From Verrucomicrobiota bacterium (GTDB taxonomy: Bacteria; Verrucomicrobiota; Verrucomicrobiia; Chthoniobacterales; Terrimicrobiaceae): 64,000 nucleotides of DNA. Made by a program: the position numbers and the translations under genes. The notes under the pieces are model-generated. The model saw only the letters and a program-made list of their open reading frames with translations. It was not told the DNA's origin and did no database searches. Each line of letters starts with the position of its first letter. Positions within the stretch are counted from its first letter, which is position 1. Where the stretch lies: assembly GCA_017305195.1 (NCBI GenBank), contig JAFKMU010000041.1, positions 1 through 64,000 on the forward strand, in the 5' to 3' direction. Positions 50,607 through 58,873 of the stretch are shown piece by piece.

Positions 50607-53600
50607 TCAGGGCGAGAAGGTCGAGCGCTCGATCACCCGCCACTGGTAGTATTTCTCAAGATTGTCGGCAGTGGTGTTGGTGGCGTAGTCCGGGATGCTG
50701 GTATTGGCGGGATCGAGGAAACGCTCGAGCGTGACGGACCCGCGCAGTTCGCCGAGGATCTGTCCCTTGCCCTCGGTCCATTTGTCCGGCGCGTTGGCTG
50801 GCGGATTCTTCAGGGCCTGCACGGTGTAGTGGACGGTGAAGGTGTTCGATTTGGTGGTGAGCCTCGGATAGATGTCGGCGTAAGGCCGTTCGCGCACATT
50901 GTCCCCGACGAGAGCAAAGTCATCGCCGTACCAACCGGAGTCCGCTGCGGAATTCGACGTCCAGGAGTAGCCCTGCGGGACGAGATAGATATCGCAGATC
51001 TCCGAGGGAGAACGAAAGATATCCCACTGGTCGAACTTCTCCTTGAACTGTCGAAGCGAACCATCGGAATCACTGAGATTCAGCGGCAGCCGGGCCATGG
51101 ACGGAACCCCGGGCACCGCACCTTCGTTGTTGCCCGGGAAATTCCCATAGGGGACTTTGTAATAGCTGTGCCCTGGCTGTTTGGGTTTTCCCTGGGCTGC
51201 GGCCTTCGGCACGCGGGCGATCAGTTCGGAAGCCAGTACGGCCTTCACTCCCGTGCTCCTGTTGATATAGGTGAAGGGCACGATCTGGTAGTTCATGTTG
51301 ATCTTGCCGGCGGTCGAAAAGGGCTCGCTGATGGCATAGGGCTCCACCACCGGCATGGTGAAGAGATCCAGCAGCAGATGATCCTTCGGGCCCGAAGGAT
51401 CGCGCGGGCGGTTCGCCTGCGGGCGGAAGAGCAGTGTCCGCCAAGGGACACTCTGTTTCACACCTGTCGGCAGCGATCCAAACATAACCGCGGAGGGAAT
51501 GATGCGATTTGCGGTAAAATAACTGACCAGATTATTGACGAGCCCGCCGACAACCTGATTTTCCCCGTTATAGTACGGAGGCACTCCCGACGAATCCACA
51601 TAGATATTCCCCTCATCGGCCTTGTTGGAATACGCGCCGTCCCGTGTCCCGGGTAGCCCGGAGTCCCAATCCCAATCCGCGGCAGGGGGCGTCGTGTTGG
51701 GCACCTTGGGCGTCCAGGCCGGTTCATAGTTGGCGCCCTGCACCAGTTTTCCTCCGAGAGACACACCTGGGACCAGATTGGAGGCGCTCGCCTGCATGAA
51801 GGTGTGGGCGAGCTTGGCTCCAGTCTCATAACCGGGGGTGAGAACCATGTCATTACTCCCATCGGCGGTCACCGTGTCCTTCGCCATTACGAGGCGGATG
51901 TCGCCATCCTTGGCGGCGAGGCTGCGCACGACATCGGATCTGAGCGTTGCCGCCGCAGAGCTGTCGGGAATGCTTGCTGATTCCGTGCGAATCACCACTC
52001 CCTTGGTCGCCGCAGAGGATGACGCCGGCAAGGATGTCGCCCAGAGGATGCGATTGTCAAACCCCCACCAGTCCTCTGGATTGGTTCCGGCCACTCCCGT
52101 CTGCATCAGATCGGGCAGCGGCACCTTAACGTTGGGAAAACTGACCTGATAGGTCTGAACGACGCGGCGTGCGCTGGAACCCTTTTCCCGCACCATGATC
52201 TCCAGGGTAAAGGCGTTCGGCGATCCCATGGTCATCGAGCCAGTGCCATCGGGCTCAGTCGGCACGGTAAAGGGATTGCTGACGAAACGATAAGGGAAAG
52301 TGGCCGAGGAATTGCTCCAGCCATTCCGCCTCTGGTTTGTCTGGCTCCAGTCAAAGCGGGAGAGAAAGTATTGAAAGCCGTTCAAACCGCCGGTTTGCAA
52401 GATGCCATTAAAGCGGACGCCCGGGCTCTCGGTGAACAGGTCGGTGGAGGGAAACGGACTGAGCGTGGCGTTTGCGGAGGTGGTAAACTTGAAGTTAGAG
52501 AGATTGCGGATGTTGATGCTGATATCCGGCATGATCATGTCGAAGCCGTGCATCGGCGTGGTCAGCTCGACCAGAAGCATCGCCTGCAGCCGCTTCTCGC
52601 CCGGATTCAATGCGACTTTCGTCCCTCCGGGGGTGTCTGCCAGCGTCGGTGTATTTTTTGCGGTATCGTTGCTTTGCGTGCGCAGGTCGTCGTTGGCTCC
52701 GTTGCCGTCAGCCGTACAGATCACAAGCATTCCAAGCTCGGAGATCGCATACATGCGCCCAAGCCCCTGGGTTGAGCCAATACGGAGCGGGACAACCTGG
52801 CCGCCGCCGGTGGCAGGGTTGTTGCTTCTGGGAGTGAATCTTGCAGCCGGGTTGGACGGATCTGCGTCTTTGACGGAGTGATCCCAGAGATTGGTGCAGC
52901 GGATGTAGTCGACCATTTCCGTCAGGATCTGGTCTCGCTCGTCGGGAAAGCTGTACTTCGAGATGAAGCTCTTGCCGAAACCCGGAATGATGCGCGATGT
53001 GAGGGATTGCAGATACTTGTAGAGTTCCTGGTTGCGGCCTATCTTCGACCAGTCGTTGGTCGGGCTGGTCGAGTCGTGCCGCTGAAAATAGTACTGGTAG
53101 ATCGCGGAATTCGGTCCGCGGGTGGAGGTGCAGAAGGCAATGAGCTTGTCAAACGGGGTCACCAGTTTGGTGTTGTTCGTCGGCGTCGGATTCGAGCCAT
53201 AATCGGAATCAATCGGCCACATCGCAATGCGGGGCGTGCCAAAGAGGGTGGTCTCCGGAGCACGGCTGTGACCGGTCAGCAGAAACTTGCCGGTTTCGAC
53301 CTGTTGCTGCGTCACGAAGTTGTTGTTGTCCGGATTTTTGGTTCGGTCTACGCGGAAGAGCATTTCTCCCGGCGAGGTGTAAAGGCGGTCGTTCTTTGCT
53401 GTGATGGTCGTGGCCTTGTTGCTGGAGGTGGTGTTTACCGTTCCTCCCTTGGACCCGTTTGAGTCGTCAAAACGGGGAAGGATGTTAAAAAACGGCGAGG
53501 ACACGCCTGCGCTGGTCTGGGTGCTGGGATAGGAGCCCATCGGAACGCCAAGGGCCGTGAAGATTTTGGAAAGGTCGGTTGTTGCAGGGTGGCCTGGATA

Positions 53601-54530
53601 ACGCTGGTACTCTCCTTGCACCGGCTGGTTGCGGCCAAAGAGGTTGGCCTCGTCTCCAATGCGGAAACGCGGAACATCCCAGGCCGCCGGAAAGGAAGTG
53701 GTGTTTCCTGTCTTCCACGGCCAGACGCCGGAGCTTCCCGCAGCGGTATTGATATTCACCTTGGTGGTTTCGTCATCAGTCCAGAAGGCGACCCGGCCCA
53801 CGATCGGGTTTTTGCTGGTGGCCCCGGCGATGGTGACCGTGGAGCCTGACGGATTGGTCGGGGAAACCATCGTGCCGTCCTGGAGGACATACATCCATCG
53901 CACCGGCATGGGAGCGGGCTGCAGGGCGGTGGCCCCGGGGGCGCCATTGATCGAGAATCCGTCGAGACTCTTCAGCACGTTCGGGGCGGTTACGGAACCC
54001 GGGGAGATCGGATCGCGGGGGTCCAGGATCGGGTAGTTCAGCGACTCTGTATTGCCAAATCCTGAGATCTTGACCGGTTTGTTCAGATCGACCCAGACTG
54101 CCGGCTGGCTGGCCCAGGAGCCCGGCGGGATATCGTCGGTCAGGATCTTGCCGCTGCCCGTCTCCGTGGACATCTCCGTGCCGGAATAGAGACGGTAGAT
54201 CTTCGTGAGATTGCCCGTACCCGTATTGTCGAAGATTCGTACCGCGCCCGGCTGGGAGGCCCAGGTGGTGTTGCCGTCGCTGGTGCTCGTGGTTGCCTCG
54301 TTGATCGTGGCCTGGACGAGATTGACGGCGGACTCGGCCAGCAGACGCGTGCTGGCAGCGGCGTCGTAGCTCGCCGAGGCGGAACGCTCCGTGCCCGTGC
54401 GCACGAGGAAAATGGTCACGAGCGCGCCGAGGAGGACGATGATGGCGAGGACGGCGATCAACGCAGATCCGCCTGATTTCTCCCGGCGGAGAGCGCGTAG
54501 ACGCCATTGAGAGTCGTGCGGGCGTTTCAT
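50607..54530 (-). CDS. Verru_Chthon cassette 2, protein A (very large GspK-like component)
   Basis: 1307 residues from ATG 54530. The open frame extends much further upstream, but that part is antisense-free overlap with gene D in another frame and is rejected; the ATG overlaps the D stop as ATGA. The N-terminal helix is SGGSALIAVLAIIVLLGALVTIFLV. Shared with cassette 1 A: GRVAFWTDDETTKVNINTAAG, DHLLLDLFTMP, EPYAISEPFSTAGKINMNYQI and C-terminal GELRGSVTLERFLDP. Overall identity looks moderate, so the two cassettes are old paralogues rather than a recent duplication. Last gene of the order B-C-D-A. Confidence 0.88.
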   Translation of the reverse strand: MKRPHDSQWRLRALRREKSGGSALIAVLAIIVLLGALVTIFLVRTGTERSASASYDAAASTRLLAESAVNLVQATINEATTSTSDGNTTWASQPGAVRIFDNTGTGNLTKIYRLYSGTEMSTETGSGKILTDDIPPGSWASQPAVWVDLNKPVKISGFGNTESLNYPILDPRDPISPGSVTAPNVLKSLDGFSINGAPGATALQPAPMPVRWMYVLQDGTMVSPTNPSGSTVTIAGATSKNPIVGRVAFWTDDETTKVNINTAAGSSGVWPWKTGNTTSFPAAWDVPRFRIGDEANLFGRNQPVQGEYQRYPGHPATTDLSKIFTALGVPMGSYPSTQTSAGVSSPFFNILPRFDDSNGSKGGTVNTTSSNKATTITAKNDRLYTSPGEMLFRVDRTKNPDNNNFVTQQQVETGKFLLTGHSRAPETTLFGTPRIAMWPIDSDYGSNPTPTNNTKLVTPFDKLIAFCTSTRGPNSAIYQYYFQRHDSTSPTNDWSKIGRNQELYKYLQSLTSRIIPGFGKSFISKYSFPDERDQILTEMVDYIRCTNLWDHSVKDADPSNPAARFTPRSNNPATGGGQVVPLRIGSTQGLGRMYAISELGMLVICTADGNGANDDLRTQSNDTAKNTPTLADTPGGTKVALNPGEKRLQAMLLVELTTPMHGFDMIMPDISINIRNLSNFKFTTSANATLSPFPSTDLFTESPGVRFNGILQTGGLNGFQYFLSRFDWSQTNQRRNGWSNSSATFPYRFVSNPFTVPTEPDGTGSMTMGSPNAFTLEIMVREKGSSARRVVQTYQVSFPNVKVPLPDLMQTGVAGTNPEDWWGFDNRILWATSLPASSSAATKGVVIRTESASIPDSSAAATLRSDVVRSLAAKDGDIRLVMAKDTVTADGSNDMVLTPGYETGAKLAHTFMQASASNLVPGVSLGGKLVQGANYEPAWTPKVPNTTPPAADWDWDSGLPGTRDGAYSNKADEGNIYVDSSGVPPYYNGENQVVGGLVNNLVSYFTANRIIPSAVMFGSLPTGVKQSVPWRTLLFRPQANRPRDPSGPKDHLLLDLFTMPVVEPYAISEPFSTAGKINMNYQIVPFTYINRSTGVKAVLASELIARVPKAAAQGKPKQPGHSYYKVPYGNFPGNNEGAVPGVPSMARLPLNLSDSDGSLRQFKEKFDQWDIFRSPSEICDIYLVPQGYSWTSNSAADSGWYGDDFALVGDNVRERPYADIYPRLTTKSNTFTVHYTVQALKNPPANAPDKWTEGKGQILGELRGSVTLERFLDPANTSIPDYATNTTADNLEKYYQWRVIERSTFSP

Positions 54531-55123
54531 GGGCGGTAGGCGAGGGGGACGCCGGTTACGGGGTTGATCTGTACCAGGAAGTAGTTGGCGGGCAACGAGG
54601 AGTTCGCGGCGAAGACCTCGGGGACGACCGCAAAGGCGAGATCGGCCATGGCGGCGATCGGAGTGATCTCGCCCGACGGACGAATCTGCAGGGCCCGGTA
54701 CGTGACGTTGCTGCCGTTGAGGGACATGCTTGCAGCGGGGAGTTTGGCGATGCCGGGGGAGAGCGAATTGTCCGCGATGGTGACGCTCTGGGGGAGGATG
54801 ACGATCCGGCGGGAGGGCGTCATGTCCCCGTTGTCGTCGGAGCGCCACAGTTGTGCAGCGGCATAACCCCGCCGTCCCGGCACCTGGATGAATCGCAGCT
54901 CGATGACCTTGTTTTGTGCGGAGGCGGTCTGCCGGCCGAGGTTCACCTGATCGGTCACCAGCTGGCCTCCGCGAGTCAGGTCGCTGCTTTGCATGAGCGC
55001 GGACATGGCGGGTACGGTGATCACGGCCAGGATGCCGATGATGGCGATCACCATCAGCAGCTCCACGAGCGAAAAGGCCTGCGCAACAGACCGGGCAGAC
55101 TCGATGGGAGGAGATGGTTTCAT
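54527..55123 (-). CDS. Verru_Chthon cassette 2, protein D (pseudopilin-like)
   Basis: 198 residues from ATG 55123, which overlaps the stop of C as ATGA. Leader ends VAQA before FSLVELLMVIAIIGILAVITVPAMSAL, so again alanine precedes the cleavage site. C-terminal signature NYFLVQINPVTGVPLAYRP. It corresponds to protein D at 16958, but here it stands between C and A. Confidence 0.88.
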   Translation of the reverse strand: MKPSPPIESARSVAQAFSLVELLMVIAIIGILAVITVPAMSALMQSSDLTRGGQLVTDQVNLGRQTASAQNKVIELRFIQVPGRRGYAAAQLWRSDDNGDMTPSRRIVILPQSVTIADNSLSPGIAKLPAASMSLNGSNVTYRALQIRPSGEITPIAAMADLAFAVVPEVFAANSSLPANYFLVQINPVTGVPLAYRP

Positions 55124-56181
55124 TGAGCGCGGCTCCACCGCGACTCCCGCAAGGGAACGGCGGTGCTGAAGATTTTGAAGTCAATACCCTTGTCTGAGAG
55201 GGCCTTGGAAAGGGCGTCCAGGTCGGTTTGATAATTTTCAACCCGGGAAAACTTTCCGGCGAGCGCAGCTTCGATTTCCTGCGGCGGCGATGAGGCGCCC
55301 CGATCCAGCCGGGACGCGGCGGCCTCGCTGATGACGACCATGGTGACATCGACCACGGGCGGCAGTTGATTGGCGGTGATCGGCTGGGGAGTGGTCATCG
55401 CGCTGTTCTGCGAGTCGTAGGAGAATGTTCCATCCGGCGTGAGCTGCTTTCCATCCGGATCTTCCGCGGAGGAGAGTCGCGGCCAGGCGATGAAGGCGAT
55501 CACATTGTCGATCAATGGCGTGACCGGGCTGTTTGCGTTGGTGGTCGTGGTGTTGCTGACGGCGTCGAGCCATTTGGCCTGGTCCCAGTAGCTCTGAACC
55601 GACGAGCGATAGGCGGCATCGGTCTGGCCGCTGGTGCGGGCCGGTTTGTTGAAGACCGTCAGATCCTCGGTGGGTTGTTGGCCGACCATCAGGCGATAGC
55701 GGTACTTTTCCCCGCTTATGCCCGCCGGCTGAAAGGGCTTGCTCCCGCCAAACTGCACAAAAGCGCTGCAGGCATTCATCAGCCCGCGCGTCGACCGCAG
55801 GTTGGCATCTTTTGAATACGCTTCGGGGGCTACGAAATAGACCTCCTGCCCGTAGGCGGGATTCTGGGTGTTTTGCCTGATGATGAATTGCAGGTCGGAC
55901 TGTCGGAGATAGACCGTGGGGGCGAGCGGGTTGTCGTAGTCCCAGTAGGGATTGAGTGTCGCCTGGGACAGGTTGCGGTTCAAAAGATCAAAGCCTGTCC
56001 TCGAGGCGGACTGCGCCTCGATCCCGGCGGTGGCGTGCCGGATCGTGGCGGAGACCGAATCAGTGACGGCCAGGATGATGCCGAGCAGGAGGATGAACAC
56101 GGCCGTGGCCGCCAGTAGCTCGACGAGAGTAAAGGCGTCTCTCTTCCGGGAGGCGGAACTGGGGGGACGACGTGCTGGCAT
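55120..56181 (-). CDS. Verru_Chthon cassette 2, protein C (pseudopilin-like)
   Basis: 353 residues. Leader MPARRPPSSASRKRDA precedes FTLVELLAATAVFILLLGIILAVTDSV. The cassette-C block LSQATLNPYWDYDNPLAPTVYLRQSDL matches its counterpart at 21693 closely. Starts 11 bases after B, overlaps D by 4 bases. Confidence 0.9.
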   Translation of the reverse strand: MPARRPPSSASRKRDAFTLVELLAATAVFILLLGIILAVTDSVSATIRHATAGIEAQSASRTGFDLLNRNLSQATLNPYWDYDNPLAPTVYLRQSDLQFIIRQNTQNPAYGQEVYFVAPEAYSKDANLRSTRGLMNACSAFVQFGGSKPFQPAGISGEKYRYRLMVGQQPTEDLTVFNKPARTSGQTDAAYRSSVQSYWDQAKWLDAVSNTTTTNANSPVTPLIDNVIAFIAWPRLSSAEDPDGKQLTPDGTFSYDSQNSAMTTPQPITANQLPPVVDVTMVVISEAAASRLDRGASSPPQEIEAALAGKFSRVENYQTDLDALSKALSDKGIDFKIFSTAVPLRESRWSRAQ

Positions 56182-56192
56182 GCGCGTAGGCG

Positions 56193-56672
56193 CTAATCGG
56201 TTGTTTGCTTCGCCAGGAGCAGGGAATAGATCACTTCCTGGCGATTCGCCTGAGCGATATTCGCGGGATAGGAAATACTCACCTTGACCCTCCGGGCGTT
56301 CGAGGAATTGACGGACAAGCCGGGCGCGGTGATATCATTGAGGGTGAAGTTCGCGACGTAATAGGCGTCGCGCTGCTCCGAGCGGGTGCCGTCCTGGCTG
56401 AAATAAAAGGGGTTGGACGGCAGGTCCTCGATCGTCAGTTGGTCGGCGATGCTGGATCGAAAGGAGATCTGCTGCAAATCCCCCTGGATCTGCCGGGCGA
56501 TGTTGGCCGCGGCGATCTGGCTGCGCGACTGCTGGGAGGATCGCAGGCCGACAGGGAGCGTGCCGACCACGGCCATCATTGCAAAGGATACAATTCCGAG
56601 GGCGAGCACGACCTCGATAAGGCTGAATGCCCTGGCGGACTTCGAAAAACTGGGGAGGGATTTTGCGAACAT
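56193..56672 (-). CDS. Verru_Chthon cassette 2, protein B (pseudopilin-like)
   Basis: 159 residues. Leader MFAKSLPSFSKSARA precedes FSLIEVVLALGIVSFAMMAVVGTLPVGL, with alanine at the -1 position as in cassette 1 B. First gene of cassette 2; an inverted repeat and a TTAGCGGAAAT element lie upstream. Confidence 0.9.
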   Translation of the reverse strand: MFAKSLPSFSKSARAFSLIEVVLALGIVSFAMMAVVGTLPVGLRSSQQSRSQIAAANIARQIQGDLQQISFRSSIADQLTIEDLPSNPFYFSQDGTRSEQRDAYYVANFTLNDITAPGLSVNSSNARRVKVSISYPANIAQANRQEVIYSLLLAKQTTD

Positions 56673-57050
56673 TGTGTAGAGCAGATCGCGTTAGGGGTGG
56701 GATACTGCTAACAATAGGTCGCTTTTGGTGAATCTGTTAGCGGAAATCTGACTAAAATTATGCGGTTTACAGACATTTTCCCCCTGGAAATGAGGAATTC
56801 GCCATTTTGGAGAGTGTCATGGGGATTATGACGTACTCTGCGGAGGCGGGGCGAAAGACCGAAGCTCCATTGCGTTTTCCTGGGGGAAGACCCTGCTAAA
56901 CCCCAATATCGCCTTGCTGGAGGATTTTGCAACGAATCGGTCTCATTTCTGGAAACGAAATCGGCCGTTCCCGGGTAGGACCTCGGAGAACGGCCGGGGG
57001 GGCGAAGTTGCGGCCTCCCGAGGAGGGCGGCAATGTCCTCGCGAACCCGC
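56673..57050. other. Control region upstream of cassette 2
   Basis: A 378-base gene-free stretch between cassette 2 B and the GH16 gene. The part next to B is AT-rich and holds the inverted repeat listed separately; the GH16-proximal half is GC-rich and shows no clear feature. Confidence 0.6.
56707..56747. promoter_or_regulatory. Inverted repeat and TTAGCGGAAAT element upstream of cassette 2
   Basis: GCTAACA (56707-56713) is the exact reverse complement of TGTTAGC (56735-56741). The right arm runs into TTAGCGGAAAT (56737-56747), an 11-mer also present at 58593-58603 in the dyad upstream of the GH16 gene. A shared regulator is possible. Confidence 0.45.
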
Positions 57051-58475
57051 CTATTCCGCGCGCCAGACCTTGAGCGTTCGCAGGACCATGTCGCCGGACC
57101 CGTCCGAGTAGTCGGACTTGCCATCGGCTTTCACCGCGACGTTGGTGAGCGGATACCACGTCTGGCCCTTGAAAGGGTTCGCGTAGCGCATGGTCTCCAC
57201 TCCATCGATGAACATGGTGATCCACTCTTCCGTGACGGTGACGGCGAAGGTGTGGAAATCGCTGTCGAGAGTGTCCTCCAGCCCGAAAGTGCGCATTTTC
57301 ATGTTCATCGCGGGCCGGGTGAAGGTACGGGTGGCATTAGTTCCTCCGTGGAGATTGGTCGAGAGGTCGGAATTGAACTTCCACGAGCCGTTATAGCCGA
57401 AACCCTCGTAGACATCGATCTCCGGAGGCCAGCCGCCAGTAGGCACCAGCCACAGCGCAGGCCATGAGCCTTTGCGGTTGGGCATCTTGACCACCCACTC
57501 GACGCTGCCGTATTTGAACCAGGTCTCCGGCGTCTTGTGGCCCGAGAGCATCGTGGCGAGGAAAGGGTAGTACATCGCCGGAGAGCCGACTTCCATCGGC
57601 TTTTCCAGTCGACGCGAGGAGAGGACGAGCCCCTCGCTGGTACGGCTCAGGCCGCCCATGTCCACCGTGCCGTAGTAGCCTGTCTCACCATTGCCCACCT
57701 GGGTGCGACCGTGGGACAATGCGGTGGAAAAGATGTTGGGCCCTCCCTTGTCATCATACTGGATTGTCTCGCCTGTGCCCGAGTAGGTGAGGGTCCCGAG
57801 GGGTTCAAACTTGAGGGGCGCGCGGCTGGTGTCCTCGATGGGCTCGTTGGTCGCATCGGCCGCGGCGGTGATGAGGATCTCTCCACCCTGGCGATTGGCC
57901 CCATCGGGCACGGAGGGCTGAATGGCCTTCACGTTTTTCCCCTCGCTCATTCCGGAAACATCAAAGGTCACGGTCTTGGTGAGTTGATCACCCGGTCGGA
58001 AGATGACAGGTTTTGTCGCGTCCGGCATGGCTCGACCGCCCTGGCCATTGAATACGCGGACATAGGCGATCACCGTATTGGCGCTGGGCTTGTCCAGTGT
58101 CACCGGGACATGCACCTCGGTCGTTCCTGTCGGAACGTCAAAGCTCTTGATCGTGACGTTGGCAATCGGGGGATATTTCTTTCCGCCGCCATAGATGTCT
58201 GTGCTGGCGGTCGCATTGGCGGCGTGTTTGTCGAGTTCTGCGATGATGCGTCCCACGGCCTCGCCCGCGGTCTGGGCGTCCTTTTTGACGTCCTCATTGT
58301 CGGTCTTCTGGACGACTTGGGAGATGGCCTCGCCAGCAGTCTTGGCGTCCGCCTGCAGGGCCTGGATCTGCTCGGGAGATACTGGCTCCGCGGCGAGAAA
58401 CGGGATGCCGACCGAAAGGGAAAGGGCGGAAAGGACCGCCTTGGTATGGCTGGAGAAGCGCGAGGTGATCTGCAT
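57051..58475 (-). CDS. Secreted GH16-family endo-glycosidase with N-terminal extension
   Basis: 474 residues. Signal peptide about MQITSRFSSHTKAVLSALSLSVGIPFLAAE, then an alanine/glutamine-rich helical stretch (EQIQALQADAKTAGEAISQVV), a beta domain (ANVTIKSFDVPTGTTEVHVPVTLDKPSANTVIAYVRVFN), and a C-terminal jelly roll with the GH16 active-site motif PPEIDVYEGFG (near residues 345-355: nucleophile, helper Asp, acid/base). Retaining endo-hydrolase of beta-1,3/1,4-linked glucans, galactans or algal polysaccharides; subfamily not assigned. A 29-bp dyad lies about 105 bases upstream. Confidence 0.85.
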   Translation of the reverse strand: MQITSRFSSHTKAVLSALSLSVGIPFLAAEPVSPEQIQALQADAKTAGEAISQVVQKTDNEDVKKDAQTAGEAVGRIIAELDKHAANATASTDIYGGGKKYPPIANVTIKSFDVPTGTTEVHVPVTLDKPSANTVIAYVRVFNGQGGRAMPDATKPVIFRPGDQLTKTVTFDVSGMSEGKNVKAIQPSVPDGANRQGGEILITAAADATNEPIEDTSRAPLKFEPLGTLTYSGTGETIQYDDKGGPNIFSTALSHGRTQVGNGETGYYGTVDMGGLSRTSEGLVLSSRRLEKPMEVGSPAMYYPFLATMLSGHKTPETWFKYGSVEWVVKMPNRKGSWPALWLVPTGGWPPEIDVYEGFGYNGSWKFNSDLSTNLHGGTNATRTFTRPAMNMKMRTFGLEDTLDSDFHTFAVTVTEEWITMFIDGVETMRYANPFKGQTWYPLTNVAVKADGKSDYSDGSGDMVLRTLKVWRAE

Positions 58476-58579
58476 GGGATTTGAAATGAATGGAGGGATT
58501 CTTGGCTGGTCGCCGCGACGCAGGATCGCGGGCGGGATATTAGCAAGGTCTGCCAGCGCGACATCGCGCGGACATAGAT

Positions 58580-58608
58580 AGTAAATATCCGCTTAGCGGA
58601 AATTATCT
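58580..58608. promoter_or_regulatory. 29-bp operator-like dyad between GH16 and PEP-CTERM genes
   Basis: Centred on TCCGCTTAGCGGA (58588-58600), a 5-3-5 perfect palindrome. Thirteen-base arms extend to 58580 and 58608 with 10 of 13 positions pairing. It lies in the divergent control region 58476-58873. The right part contains the TTAGCGGAAAT word also found upstream of cassette 2. Confidence 0.6.
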
Positions 58609-58873
58609 ACAAATTTCTTAGTGATGTGGCGGAGCCTGTGTTTGGGCGTGAGGGGCGAAAGTAAGGACGCAGAGAGCATGCGGGATTGCTTGAAATTAGG
58701 GTTCTTCCCTCTAGGAAATCGCTTTTTAGCCGGTCCGCAGAGGGGGTGTGTGTATGCGCTTTCCGGGAGGGGGAATGTCGGAAAAACGCATATATTGGAT
58801 CGGATGCGAGCCTATACGACTGCGGGATTTGAGATACCGTTGGCTGCAAATGAGTCTCCCCTCCACACGCCGT

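Noticed and set aside
50014..50643. 209-residue minus-strand frame
   Set aside because: Crosses the PepSY-type gene in another frame; the membrane-helix pattern supports the 50043-50429 frame instead.
54531..55349. N-terminal extension that would make cassette 2 A a 1580-residue protein
   Set aside because: The extension overlaps protein D and part of C in another frame and has no protein-like character; the ATGA-coupled start at 54530 matches cassette 1.
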